Shown: piece by piece, positions 26,624 through 38,413 of the stretch
How positions within the stretch are numbered: the stretch's first letter is position 1
Layout: every line of letters begins with the position of its first letter
Assembly (NCBI RefSeq): GCF_000374445.1
Contig: NZ_KB894420.1
Location: forward strand, 1-64,000
DNA: 64,000 nt
Reading direction: 5' to 3'
From: Actinokineospora enzanensis DSM 44649
Lineage (GTDB): Bacteria; Actinomycetota; Actinomycetes; Mycobacteriales; Pseudonocardiaceae
Notes under the pieces: model-generated
Told to the model about the DNA's origin: nothing
The model's database searches: none
What the model saw: the letters and a program-made list of their open reading frames with translations, nothing else
Made by a program: the position numbers and the translations under genes

Positions 26624-27526
26624 ATGCGTGCCAGCTTCGTGCTCAGCGAGGTACTGACCGGCCTGCGCCGGAACCTCACGATGACCATCGCGATGATCAT
26701 CACGACCGCCATCTCGCTCGCCATGCTCGGTGGTGGTCTGCTGGTGGTGCGGATGATCGACAAGACCAAGGCGCTCTACGAGGACAAGGTCGAGGTCAGC
26801 GTCTTCCTGACCAAGGACATCTCGGCCACCGACGCCCAGTGCGCCAACGACCCGTGCAAGGGCCTGTACGCGGCGCTGCGCGCGGACCCGGCGGTGGACG
26901 CGGTCAAGTTCGAGAACCGCGAGCAGGCGTTCGAGCGGTTCAAGAAGCTGTTCGAGGCCCAGCCGGAGCTGGTCAAGCTGACCCGCGAGGAGGCGCTGCC
27001 CTCCTCGCTGCGGGTGAAGCTGAAGGACCCGGACCGGCCGGAGGTGATCACCCAGACCTACGCCGGGCGGCCGGGCATCGACACCATCGTCGACCAGAAC
27101 GTGTTCCTGGACCGGTTCTTCAACATCTTCAACGGGTTCCGGAACCTGACGTTCTCGGTTGCGTTGTTCATGGCGATAGCGGCGCTGCTGCTGATCTCCA
27201 ACACCGTCCAGCTGTCCGCGTTCAACCGGCGGACGGAGGTCGGCATCATGCGCCTGGTCGGCGCCACCCGCTGGTATACCCAGCTGCCGTTCCTCCTTGA
27301 GGCCATGGTCACCGGCCTGACCGGCGCCATCCTGGCGCCGGTGCTGCTGGTGCTGTTCAAGATGTCCTTCGTGGACGGGGTGCTCGGCGACCTGACCAAC
27401 GGCGGGGTCATCCAGGCCATCAGCGGTATCGACATCCTGCTGGTCACCCCATGGCTGCTACTGGTCGCGGTGGGCATCTCGGCGGTCACCGGCTACGTGA
27501 CGCTGCGGCTGTACGTCCGCACGTGA
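26624..27526 (+). CDS. ftsX: Cell division membrane protein FtsX
   Basis: 300 aa. Topology is the FtsX pattern: a TM near 20-45, a large extracytoplasmic domain (about 48-170) with two Cys (about 68 and 73) in the loop region, then three TMs in the C-terminal FtsX/MacB-like domain (about 180-205, 228-255, 270-295). The extracytoplasmic part recruits cell-wall hydrolases. Together with FtsE it forms the complex encoded by the adjacent gene. smpB follows 25 nt downstream and is likely co-transcribed. Confidence 0.96.
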   Translation: MRASFVLSEVLTGLRRNLTMTIAMIITTAISLAMLGGGLLVVRMIDKTKALYEDKVEVSVFLTKDISATDAQCANDPCKGLYAALRADPAVDAVKFENREQAFERFKKLFEAQPELVKLTREEALPSSLRVKLKDPDRPEVITQTYAGRPGIDTIVDQNVFLDRFFNIFNGFRNLTFSVALFMAIAALLLISNTVQLSAFNRRTEVGIMRLVGATRWYTQLPFLLEAMVTGLTGAILAPVLLVLFKMSFVDGVLGDLTNGGVIQAISGIDILLVTPWLLLVAVGISAVTGYVTLRLYVRT

Positions 27527-27551
27527 CGACCCACCCGTAGAGTTCTCCGGC

Positions 27552-28028
27552 ATGGCGAAGGAACGCGGCCGCAAGGCGATCGTGACCAACCGGAAGGCGC
27601 GGCACGACTACTCCGTCCTCGACACCTACGAGACCGGGATCGTGCTGGTCGGCACCGAGGTCAAGAGCCTGCGGCTGGGCCGGGCGTCGCTGGTCGACGC
27701 GTTCGCCACGGTGGACGACGGCGAGGTGTACCTGCGCAACCTGTTCATCCCGGAGTACACCGAGGGCACCTGGACCAACCACGAGCCGCGCCGCACCCGC
27801 AAGCTGCTGCTGCACAAGGCCGAGATCCTCCGGCTGATCGGCAAGATCAAGGAGTCCGGGCTGTCGCTGGTGCCGCTGTCGATGTACTTCTCCGACGGTC
27901 GGGTGAAGGTCGAACTGGCGCTGGCACGCGGGAAGAAGGCCTACGACAAACGGCAGGACCTGGCCAAGAAGGACGCCCAGCGGGAGATGGCCCGCGCGGC
28001 CGGTCGGCGGGCCAAGGGCCGGTCCTGA
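27552..28028 (+). CDS. smpB: SsrA-binding protein SmpB
   Basis: 158 aa from ATG 27552. Family hallmarks: [20 protein letters not shown] at the N-terminus, [13 protein letters not shown]-like [10 protein letters not shown], and a basic C-terminal tail ending [10 protein letters not shown] that inserts into the mRNA channel. It binds tmRNA (encoded at 37758-38127, about 10 kb downstream) and delivers it to stalled ribosomes. The order prfB-ftsE-ftsX-smpB is conserved in actinomycetes. Confidence 0.97.
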   Translation: MAKERGRKAIVTNRKARHDYSVLDTYETGIVLVGTEVKSLRLGRASLVDAFATVDDGEVYLRNLFIPEYTEGTWTNHEPRRTRKLLLHKAEILRLIGKIKESGLSLVPLSMYFSDGRVKVELALARGKKAYDKRQDLAKKDAQREMARAAGRRAKGRS

Positions 28029-28188
28029 CAGGTTCCGTCGGGGTCGCGGGGTGGGTGCGCGGCCTGGGATCGCGGGGCCGAGGTGCCTGAGCTGGACGAA
28101 CCGTTCCTCCGGGCGGTACCGCGCGACCACCGGCCCGGCTGCTCGCTCTGGGCGAACACTGAACGGAAACAAACCCGGGCTCGGTCAA

Positions 28189-28209
28189 GTTGAGGTGATC
28201 AGACTCAAG
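28189..28209 (+). promoter_or_regulatory. HAIR-type HspR operator upstream of lon
   Basis: GTTGAGG (28189-28195) and ACTCAAG (28203-28209) match the HspR-associated inverted repeat CTTGAGT-N7-ACTCAAG with the correct 7-nt spacing and two mismatches. It lies 20 bp upstream of the lon ATG. Known: in Streptomyces, HspR represses lon through HAIR elements. Confidence 0.72.
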
Positions 28210-28229
28210 TTTCCTGGAGGGTGATCACC

Positions 28230-30159
28230 ATGTCCGAGGCTCTGACGCTGCCGGTGCTTCCGCTGGACGACACGGTCCTGCTGCCCGGCATGGTCGTCCC
28301 CATCCGGTTGGCGGGCACAGACAACGCCAACGAGGCCCGTGCCGCCATCGATGCGGCAGGCGCGGCTGCCGAAAACTCCGAGGATTCCGGCGGGACGAAC
28401 GAACCCGCCAGGGTCGTGCTGGTGCCCAGACTGGAGGGCAAGTACGCCCGGGTCGGCACGCTCGCCGTGGTCGAGCAGGTGGGCAGGCTGCCCGGCGGCG
28501 AGCTGGCCGCCGTGGTCCGCGGAACAGGACTATCGGGCCCGCGTGGAGAGCGCGGACCTGCCGGAGAAGGTGCGTGCCGCCGCACTGTCCGAAGTGGACA
28601 AGCTGGAGCGCACCGCGGAACAGTCCCCGGAGGTCGGCTGGATCCGCACCTGGCTGGACACCGTGCTGGAGATGCCCTGGCAGACCCGCACCGACGACGC
28701 CTACGACATCGCGGGCGCGCGGGCGGTGCTGGACGCCGACCACGCCGGGCTGGACGATGTGAAGGACCGGATCATCGAGTACCTGGCCGTGCGCAAGCGG
28801 CGCGACGAGCGCGGGCTGGGCGTCGTCGGCGGGCGGCGCAGCGGGGCCGTGCTGGCGCTCGCGGGCCCGCCCGGGGTCGGCAAGACCTCGCTGGGCGAGT
28901 CCGTGGCGCGGGCGATGGGCCGCAAGTTCGTGCGGGTCGCCTTGGGCGGCGTGCGCGACGAGGCGGAGATCCGCGGTCACCGGCGCACCTACGTCGGGGC
29001 GTTGCCCGGCCGGATCGTGCGCGCCATCAAGGAGGCTGGCTCGATGAACCCGGTCGTGCTGCTCGACGAGATCGACAAGGTCGGCGCGGACTACCGGGGC
29101 GACCCGACCGCCGCGCTGCTGGAGGTGCTCGACCCGGCACAGAACCACACCTTCCGCGACCACTACCTGGAGGTCGAGCTCGATCTGTCCGATGTGGTCT
29201 TCCTGGCCACCGCGAACGTGATCGACGCCGTGCCCGCGCCGCTGCTGGACCGGATGGAGCTGGTGCGCCTGGACGGGTACACCGAGGACGAGAAGGTCAC
29301 CATCGCGGCGGGCCACCTGCTGCCCCGGCAGCTGGAACGGGCCGGGCTGACGGCCGCTGAGGTCGAGGTCGACGAGGCGGCGCTGCGGCTGCTGGCGGGG
29401 GAGTACACCCGCGAGGCCGGGGTGCGGCAGCTGGAACGGTCGATCGCGCGGGTGCTGCGCAAGGTCACGGCCAAGCTGGCCCTTGGCGACGCGGAACTGC
29501 CGTTGCGAATCGGCGCTGACGACCTTCGCGGCTACCTCGGACAGCCCAAGCACACGCCCGAGTCGGCCGAGCGCACCGCGGTCCCCGGGGTGTCCACCGG
29601 CTTGGCGGTCACCGGCGCAGGCGGCGACGTGCTGTTCGTCGAGGCGTCCCTGGCCGACCGGGAGACCGGGGCCGCCGGGGTCACGCTCACCGGACAGCTG
29701 GGCGACGTGATGAAGGAGTCGGCCCAGATCGCCCTGTCCTACCTGCGCTCGCACGGCCCCGCGCTGGGCCTGCCGGTCGGCGAACTGGCCGACCGCGGCG
29801 TGCACGTGCACGTCCCGGCGGGCGCGGTCCCCAAGGACGGGCCGAGCGCGGGCGTCACCATGACCACCGCGCTGGCGTCGCTGCTGTCCGGTCGGCCGGT
29901 GCGCTCGGACGTGGCGATGACCGGCGAGGTGTCGCTGACCGGGCGGGTGCTGCCGATCGGCGGGGTGAAGCAGAAGCTGCTGGCCGCCCACCGCGCGGGC
30001 ATCACCACGGTGCTGCTGCCCCGGCGCAACGAGCCCGACCTGGACGACGTGCCGGAGTCGGTGCTCGGCGAGCTGACCGTGCACCTGGTCGCCGACGTCC
30101 GGGACGTGCTGTCCCTGGCCCTGGAACCGGCCGCCGCGGGCACCCACCTGGCGGCCTGA
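28230..30159 (+). pseudogene. lon: ATP-dependent protease Lon, internally deleted and frameshifted
   Basis: Frame 1 from ATG 28230 (GGAGG 9 nt upstream) encodes a normal Lon N-terminus, MSEALTLPVLPLDDTVLLPG, up to about residue 95 (ELAAVVRG). From about 28519 the Lon sequence continues in the +1 frame with DYRARVESADLPEKVRAAAL and runs to the stop at 30159 with an intact AAA+ module (Walker A GPPGVGKTS, Walker B VVLLDEID) and protease domain (Ser in PKDGPSAGV, Lys in GGVKQKLLAAH). Compared with usual actinobacterial Lon (about 780 aa), roughly 145 codons covering the rest of the N-domain and the coiled coil are missing at the junction near the CCGCGG at 28517-28522. An in-frame GTG at 28543 could start a 538-aa AAA-protease fragment. 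Mutation or assembly error both possible. Confidence 0.85.
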
Positions 30160-30164
30160 CGACG

Positions 30165-30202
30165 ACGGGTGGACCGCCCCGGACGTGGGGCGGTCCACCC
30201 GT
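30165..30202 (+). terminator. Terminator after lon
   Basis: Perfect 16-bp arms ACGGGTGGACCGCCCC and GGGGCGGTCCACCCGT around GGACGT, starting 6 nt after the lon stop, followed by TTCCCCC. Confidence 0.85.
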
Positions 30203-30494
30203 GTTCCCCCAGTGCGGCAACGCCTCATGGGGATCGGCGCTGCTGTTCGATCGACGATCCGGGACCGGAGTCCGGCAGCGAGATCGGGTTCGCGGGCCAG
30301 GCTGTTCCACAAGCAGGCCGCGCTCCACAGGTCCGTGGTGATCCGTCCCGCGACGCCCCGGTTGTCGTGCCTGCCCCGCGGTCGCCAGGTCGGGAACGAT
30401 GCCTGCGAGGAGGTGAGGGCGGCTGGCGGGCGGAAACCGACCCAGCGCACGCCCCCACCCACCCGGGGGGCGAACCCGCCCAATACGCGGAACC

Positions 30495-31793
30495 CTAGGC
30501 GATCGGGGCGGTTGTCAATATCCCTCGGTCGTGGCCTGTGGATGAAACGCGCGGGTTGTGGACAACTCGGGTGGTGCCGTCGCGCAGGGCCAGGGCGACC
30601 CCGGTGAAGACGAGCGCCGCCCACGGCAGCGGCCCGTCGAACAGGCCTGGCCCGTCCGGCGAGAAGCCGTGCACGGTGAGGCCGAGCAGTCCGCCGAGCG
30701 CGGCGACGTAGCCGACCACGAGCCGGAGCGAGCCGGGAACGGCGTTGCCGCCCATGGCCTCGAACCGGCCGAACACCCGCACCAGACCGGCCAGTACCAG
30801 GCCGGTCGCGCCCAGCCAGAGCGGCGCGGCCAGGAACCAGGCGGCCGTGCCCGGCTCGGGCGTGTGGTAGCCGAAGCCCAGCACGCTGACGCCCGCGACC
30901 GCGACCAGCGCGGGCATGTGCCATAGGTAGATGGTGGTGCAGCGTGCCCCCAGCACCCCCAGCCACGGGCCCGCCAGGCGGTTGAGCAGCGGCCGGGCGA
31001 GCAGCAGCAGGCCAAGCTGGCCGACGGCCAGCGGCAGCAGCACGGCGGCGGGCGGGCTCATGTTGGACATCGGCGCGCCCGGCATGCCGATCATGCTCAG
31101 CGCGTACGGTCCACACGCGACCATCAGGGTGACGGCGGTGTAGCCGAGGACGGCCATGGCCGCGTAGCCGCGCCGGGTGAGGCGGTCGAGGTGGCCGTCG
31201 GCGTAGCACAGGCCCAGCTGCGCGACCGCGATCCAGATGACGGCGGCGTTCAGGAAACCCGCCTCCGGCAGCCCGGCGAAGCGGACCACGTCGATCAGGA
31301 CGGCCAGGCCCGCCAGTGGCAGCAGCACCTTCGGGCCGAACCGGCCGTGCGCCGCCGCCATCAGCGGGGTCGCCAGCACCACCAGCAGGTACACCACCAG
31401 GAACCACAGCAGCTGTGCTGCCACGCCGCCTGCCAGGTCCACCGGCTGCGCGGGCACCCCGAACGTCAGCAGTACCTGCGGCAGCAGCACCCACACCGCG
31501 GCCATCGGCACGACCGGCAGCACCAGCCTGCGCAGCCGCCCGGCCAGCCACGCCCGGGTGCTCGTCGCCTTCCGGAAGGAGTACAGGTTCGCCGCGCCGC
31601 CTGCGAAGAACACGATCGGCATCACCTGCGACACCCAGGTGAGCAGCCACCACCCCGGTGTGGTGAGAGCGTTCCCCGCTTCCAACACGTCTCCCGTGCC
31701 GCCGAGGTGCAGCACCGGCATCAGCCAGTGCTGCAGCACCACCAGCAGGACCGCCCCCACCCGGAGCACGTCCAGGAACGGATCGCGCCGCAT
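30495..31793 (-). CDS. Membrane acyltransferase, acyltransferase-3 family
   Basis: 432 aa from ATG 31793. Ten or so hydrophobic segments. The N-terminus has the family motif RRDPFLDVLRVGAVLLVVLQHW, with the His (about 22) expected at the active site, and FFAGGAANLYSFRK resembles the second conserved block. LWHMP occurs near 305. Known: these proteins O-acylate sugars, glycans or antibiotics at the membrane. The gene carries, about 123 bp upstream, an 18-bp motif shared with the promoter of the two-component operon at 35150-37591, so regulation by that system is plausible. Substrate unknown. Confidence 0.85.
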   Translation of the reverse strand: MRRDPFLDVLRVGAVLLVVLQHWLMPVLHLGGTGDVLEAGNALTTPGWWLLTWVSQVMPIVFFAGGAANLYSFRKATSTRAWLAGRLRRLVLPVVPMAAVWVLLPQVLLTFGVPAQPVDLAGGVAAQLLWFLVVYLLVVLATPLMAAAHGRFGPKVLLPLAGLAVLIDVVRFAGLPEAGFLNAAVIWIAVAQLGLCYADGHLDRLTRRGYAAMAVLGYTAVTLMVACGPYALSMIGMPGAPMSNMSPPAAVLLPLAVGQLGLLLLARPLLNRLAGPWLGVLGARCTTIYLWHMPALVAVAGVSVLGFGYHTPEPGTAAWFLAAPLWLGATGLVLAGLVRVFGRFEAMGGNAVPGSLRLVVGYVAALGGLLGLTVHGFSPDGPGLFDGPLPWAALVFTGVALALRDGTTRVVHNPRVSSTGHDRGILTTAPIA

Positions 31794-32137
31794 CGTTGTC
31801 TCCTCGCCCCGTGAACCCGTTTGCCCGACCGGGCAAAGCCTGCTCTCCGCGCACGTGGAGAACACCCATGCCAGCAGGCGTCTTGTGGTTGCGGCCCACA
31901 CCACCCGTAGGGGTGGGGATAGCCCTACCCCGGGTGTGAATTCACTAGGAATCGCTTGTCTCCCGAGGTCCGCGCCGATATCCGGGTCGGTCGGAGTCGT
32001 TCGCTATGGACTGAATGTCGGAATTCCTTCCCGATGGCTGGCGCGCCGGGGTGTGATCGTGGTTGCTTTTCCGGACCGGTATGCCGAACCGTTCGCGAAC
32101 GCCTGTCCCGTTCCCTGCCGCGTTTTTGGAGCCGACG
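31794..32137. other. Divergent promoter region, acyltransferase / subtilase
   Basis: 344 bp, no gene. Holds the inverted-repeat motif at 31904-31934 and presumably both promoters. The subtilase reading frame stays open from 32063 but that extension is not protein-like. Confidence 0.65.
31904..31934. promoter_or_regulatory. Inverted-repeat motif, site 1 (shared with 37666-37693)
   Basis: CCCGTAGGG and CCCTACCCCGGG arms. GGGATAGCCCTACCCCGG (31916-31933) matches 37676-37693 at 16 of 18 positions. Candidate response-regulator site. Confidence 0.5.
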
Positions 32138-35092
<2,955 letters not shown>

Positions 35093-35098
35093 GGGGCC

Positions 35099-35131
35099 GG
35101 GGCGGTCGGGGGGCGCGCCCCCGACCGCCCC
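35099..35131. terminator. Convergent terminator
   Basis: GGGGCGGTCGGGGG and its complement CCCCCGACCGCCCC around GCGC, between subtilase (+) and response regulator (-). No U-run; the strength comes from the GC stem. Confidence 0.75.
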
Positions 35132-35149
35132 GCGCGTCGCCGCGACCGC

Positions 35150-35794
35150 TCAGCCGCGGTCCAGGAACGTGAGCACCGCCCGCACCCGGCGGTGCTCCTC
35201 CGCGCTCGGCTCCAGGCCCAGCTTGGAGAAGATGTTGCCGACGTGCTTCTCCACCGCCCCGTCGGAGACCGTCAGGGACCGCGCGATGGCCACGTTGGAC
35301 ATGCCCTGGGCCATCAGGCCCAGTACCTCCCGCTCCCGCGGGGTCAGCAGATCGATGGGATTGCGTCGGCCACGTGCCATGAGCTGTGCGATCACCTCCT
35401 GGTCTATGCAAGTGCCGCCCGAGGCGACGCGCTGCACCGCGTCGACGAACTCGGCCACGTCCGCCACCCGCTCCTTGAGCAGGTAGCCGACACCGCCCGC
35501 GCCGCCAGCCAGCAGCTCGACGGCGTAGCGCTCCTCCACGTACTGCGAGAGCACCAGCACCGGCAGCCCCGGCATCTCCTCCCGGGCGCGCAGGGCCGCG
35601 CGCAGCCCCTCGTCGGTGAAGGTCGGCGGCATCCGCACGTCCACGATCGCCAGGTCCGGGCGGTGCTCGGAGACCGCGCGCAGCAGCCCGTCGCCGTCCT
35701 CCACCGCCGCCACCGTCTCGATGTCCTCGTCGGCCAGCAGCCGGGTCACACCGACCCGCAGCAGCACCGAGTCCTCGGCGATCACCACACGCAC
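35150..35794 (-). CDS. LuxR/NarL-family response regulator
   Basis: 214 aa. Receiver domain 1-120: acidic pocket ED at 8-9, phospho-acceptor Asp in DLAIVDVRMP (about 52), Thr/Ser in VLVLSQY, Lys in YLLKERV. The LuxR-type HTH (about 145-205) has LLTPREREVLGLMAQGMSNVAIA and AVEKHVGNIFSKL. Its start overlaps the kinase gene stop by 13 nt, so the pair is translationally coupled. It may act on the shared inverted-repeat sites at 31904-31934 and 37666-37693. Confidence 0.93.
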   Translation of the reverse strand: MRVVIAEDSVLLRVGVTRLLADEDIETVAAVEDGDGLLRAVSEHRPDLAIVDVRMPPTFTDEGLRAALRAREEMPGLPVLVLSQYVEERYAVELLAGGAGGVGYLLKERVADVAEFVDAVQRVASGGTCIDQEVIAQLMARGRRNPIDLLTPREREVLGLMAQGMSNVAIARSLTVSDGAVEKHVGNIFSKLGLEPSAEEHRRVRAVLTFLDRG

Positions 35795-36927
35795 GGCAGG
35801 TCCGCCCTGATCACTGTCGGCCCACCGATGGGGCTCACCACGGTCATCACACCGTCAATCGTGGCAGCGCGGTCGGCCAGCCCGGACAACCCTCCCCCCG
35901 GCCGCAGCGCGGCGCCGCCGTCGCCGTCGTCGGTGATCTCCACGACCACCTGGTCGCCGGTCGCCCGCTCGTGCCGCCACACCTTCACCGTGACCGCCGA
36001 GGCGTTGGCGTGCTTGGCGATGTTGGTCAGCGACTCGCCCACGATGAAGTAGGCGGTGCTCTCCACCGCCGCGGGCGGGCGCGGGTCCACGGTGACGGTG
36101 ACCTCGACCGGCACCGGGCACTTCGCCGCCAGCGAGGACAGCGCCGCGTCCAGGCCCCGGTCGCCCAGCACCGCCGGGTAGATGCCGCGGGCCAGGTCGC
36201 GCAGCTCGGCCACGGCCAGCTTGGCGTCCGCGTGCGCCTCGTCGATCAGCGCGCGGGCCAGGTCCGGGTCCGCGTCCAGCTTGCCCTTGGCCCGGCCGAG
36301 GCCCATGGCCACCGCCACCAGCCGCTGCTGGGCGCCGTCGTGCAGGTCCCGCTCGATCCGCCGCCGCTCCGCCTCGGCCGCGTCCACCCCGCGCGCCCGG
36401 GAGGCCTGCAGCCGCTCGGCCTTGGCGCTCAGGTCGGCCGCCCGGTCCGGGCCGAGCATGGACCTGGTCAGCTGGGCGTGCAGCCAGGCGTACCGGGGCG
36501 TGATCCACAGCGCCAGCGGCACCAGCGGGATGCTGGCCACGGCCAGCCCGAACCCGAACACCGACAGCGGCAGCTGCACGAACAGGAACATGATGTCCCG
36601 CCAGGTGCGGGCGTCGGTGAGCAGCCCGCGCCACTGCCGCAGCACCGACTCCTCGCCGCCGCGGTCGAGCACCCGCACCGACGGCAGGTCCGCCCCCAGC
36701 AGCTTCCGCGTCCACGCCCGGTGCGCGTTGCCGAACGCCCGCGCCGCGCACACCCCGCCGATCAGCGTGGGCACCCCGACCCAGATGATCACGGTGCCGA
36801 CGCCAACGGACAGCAGCGTGATGGTCACGATGAAGCTCACCAGGCTCAGCGGGAACCCGCCGATGAAGTACAGGATGCTGGTGAAGGGGTGCGGGAACCG
36901 CCGTCCCTGCTCGTCCAGTTCGACCAT
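35782..36927 (-). CDS. Sensor histidine kinase, NarL/DesK type
   Basis: 381 aa. The N-terminal sensor domain (about 1-170) is a putative membrane sensor with four hydrophobic segments (about 17-65 and 115-145) and no large loop, suggesting it senses the membrane itself or relies on the adjacent sensor protein. HisKA_3 phospho-acceptor His in RRIERDLHDGAQQRL (about 195), N-box ESLTNIAKHANAS (about 300) and G-box GGGLSGLADRAA (about 347-358). It phosphorylates the regulator encoded next. Starts 1 nt from the stop of the upstream sensor-only gene. Confidence 0.93.
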   Translation of the reverse strand: MVELDEQGRRFPHPFTSILYFIGGFPLSLVSFIVTITLLSVGVGTVIIWVGVPTLIGGVCAARAFGNAHRAWTRKLLGADLPSVRVLDRGGEESVLRQWRGLLTDARTWRDIMFLFVQLPLSVFGFGLAVASIPLVPLALWITPRYAWLHAQLTRSMLGPDRAADLSAKAERLQASRARGVDAAEAERRRIERDLHDGAQQRLVAVAMGLGRAKGKLDADPDLARALIDEAHADAKLAVAELRDLARGIYPAVLGDRGLDAALSSLAAKCPVPVEVTVTVDPRPPAAVESTAYFIVGESLTNIAKHANASAVTVKVWRHERATGDQVVVEITDDGDGGAALRPGGGLSGLADRAATIDGVMTVVSPIGGPTVIRADLPCVW

Positions 36928-36928
36928 G

Positions 36929-37591
36929 TCAGACCCCGGTGGCCACGGGCAGCGCGTCGAACGAGCGGATCGTCGACCCGGACGGGCCCAGCAGCGCCCG
37001 CGCGAAGTAGGCGTGCGCCTTGCCGAGACCGCGGGTCACCGGCACCGCCAGCGCCAGCAGCGCCAGGCCCAACGCGGTGAACGGCAGCGCGTCCACGAAC
37101 GAGTTCACCACGATCACCGGGTGGTCGGTGTCCCACAGCCGGTAGCTGCCGCCGGGCAGCCAGCGGTAGTAGACGGGCAGGAACAACATGCTCGCCGACG
37201 TCACCCAGAACGTCACCACCACGCAGAACTCGAACACGCCGATCGGGAACAGCAGCAGGAAGTACGCCATGTCCCGCCAGGTCGACACGTCCCTGACCCG
37301 CGCCTTCCACCGCCCCTGCGCGGGCAGCGGCGGGTACGGGGAGGCGATGTAGGTGTCCAGCATCGCGTACACCCGCGCCCGCTCCACCCGCCCGGCGAAC
37401 CGCGCCGCCACGATCGCCAGCGCCAGCACCGGCAGACCGATCCACACGACCGCCGAGCTCACCCCGACGCACAGCATCGTGAAGAAGGCGACGAACCCGC
37501 CGACCCCCACGGGCAGGTTCATCACCAGGTAGCCGAGGGACCCCAGCACCGACGGGTTCGGCCGGGTCCCGTCGCTGTGAACGGTGGTCAT
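36929..37591 (-). CDS. Membrane sensor-domain protein of the two-component operon
   Basis: 220 aa, four predicted TMs (about 18-65, 110-140, 165-185). It aligns by eye with the N-terminal sensor half of the downstream kinase: both have a paired TM block with VGVxxxVxWIGLPVL and a later VSTWRDMAYFLLLFPIGVFEF / ARTWRDIMFLFVQLPLSVFGF pair. It therefore looks like a duplicated sensor domain without a kinase. First gene of a three-gene operon; likely modulates or heterodimerises with the kinase (inference). Confidence 0.82.
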   Translation of the reverse strand: MTTVHSDGTRPNPSVLGSLGYLVMNLPVGVGGFVAFFTMLCVGVSSAVVWIGLPVLALAIVAARFAGRVERARVYAMLDTYIASPYPPLPAQGRWKARVRDVSTWRDMAYFLLLFPIGVFEFCVVVTFWVTSASMLFLPVYYRWLPGGSYRLWDTDHPVIVVNSFVDALPFTALGLALLALAVPVTRGLGKAHAYFARALLGPSGSTIRSFDALPVATGV

Positions 37592-37665
37592 CGTCTCGCC
37601 TCCTCATGCGGTTGACCACCAGCATCCCGGTTCCACCGGCCACCATCCATGGGGGGCGCCACCCA

Positions 37666-37693
37666 CCCCGAGGTAGGGCTGGCCCTACCCCGG
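37666..37693. promoter_or_regulatory. Inverted-repeat motif, site 2, upstream of the two-component operon
   Basis: Perfect GGTAGGGC-TG-GCCCTACC palindrome (37672-37689) within GGGCTGGCCCTACCCCGG (37676-37693). 85 bp upstream of the sensor-protein start. Candidate autoregulatory site. Confidence 0.55.
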
Positions 37694-37757
37694 CATATCC
37701 GGGATGATTCGCCGACCGCCAGGCGTTAAGCTAGGCGGACACGACAGCACTACCCAC

Positions 37758-38127
37758 GGGGGTGAACGGTTTCGACTCTGGACGTCGAGTCAGGAGAAGC
37801 GTGCAGGTGCAGGCGAGATGACCACCTCAAGCGTCGCTCGCAAACCAATAAGCGCCAAGACTAACAGTCGCGCTGACTACGACCTCGCTGCCTAAGCGAG
37901 CTCGTGTCTGTCGGCCCGGGGATGCCTCCGCCCCGGTAGCCGGCATCAGCTAGGAGGCTCACCGCCGTTCCCGGTCACGGGGAACGGTTGGGAATCCCAC
38001 AGTGACTGGGCCCGTCACACCGGCTTGTTCGCGTGACCGGTGGGGTCGAGTAGAGACAGTGCGAACTGCGCACGGAGAAGTCCTGGTGAAGCGACAGAGG
38101 ACCCGGGTTCGATTCCCGGCACCTCCA
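37758..38127 (+). ncRNA. ssrA: Transfer-messenger RNA (tmRNA)
   Basis: 370 nt. The 5' end GGGGGTGAACGGTTTCGACT and 3' end GGTTCGATTCCCGGCACCTCCA form the tRNA-like domain (GGGGGTG pairs with CACCTCC); CCA is not encoded. The tag reading frame GCC...TAA at 37854-37895 encodes AKTNSRADYDLAA, ending in the LAA recognised by ClpXP. It rescues stalled ribosomes with SmpB, encoded at 27552. Pseudoknot-forming GC stems are seen at about 37915-38030. Confidence 0.96.
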
Positions 38128-38134
38128 CTCGGCC

Positions 38135-38178
38135 GAGGCCGACCTGTGTCCGCGGAAAGCGCGGACCGGGTCGGCCTC
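38135..38178 (+). terminator. Terminator after ssrA
   Basis: GAGGCCGACC (38135-38144) and GGTCGGCCTC (38169-38178), with an inner TCCGCG/CGCGGA stem, followed by CATCGTCTCC. Confidence 0.8.
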
Positions 38179-38229
38179 CATCGTCTCCGGGGGCCGAGCC
38201 CCCGGGCCCCCACGGTGCGATACCTCCTG

Positions 38230-38350
38230 AACCAGCGGAGGCTTGGTCCCGAACCGGCGGAGGCTTGGTCGCGGACCAGTGGGGGTTTGGTCGCGGACCA
38301 GTGGGGGCTTGGTCGCGAACCAGGGGGCTTGGTCGCGGGCCGGTGTGGCG
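38230..38350. repeat. Tandem array of 22-bp palindromic units
   Basis: Five units starting at 38242, 38264, 38286, 38308 and 38328, period 22 (last 20). The consensus is CTTGGTCGCGGACCAGTGGGGG, here divided into the palindrome TTGGTCGCGGACCA and a GTGGGG linker. A sixth degenerate half-unit lies at each end. Located between the ssrA terminator and the 3' end of the XRE gene. Confidence 0.8.
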
Positions 38351-38413
38351 TTGGTCTCGGAGTGGCGTGGTCTACGCGTCGAGATGTGAATGAATGGTCC
38401 GTTCGGACACCGT

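Noticed and set aside
28500-28550. Programmed frameshift in lon
   Set aside because: A simple slip cannot restore the missing 145 or so residues, and no slippery heptamer is present.
28225-31899. A 1224-codon open frame antisense to lon and extending past the acyltransferase gene
   Set aside because: It mirrors the codon pattern of lon on the opposite strand and includes acyltransferase DNA in another frame; no protein family is recognisable.
38230-38350. CRISPR array
   Set aside because: Units are contiguous palindromes with a 22-bp period and no variable spacers; no cas genes in the window.
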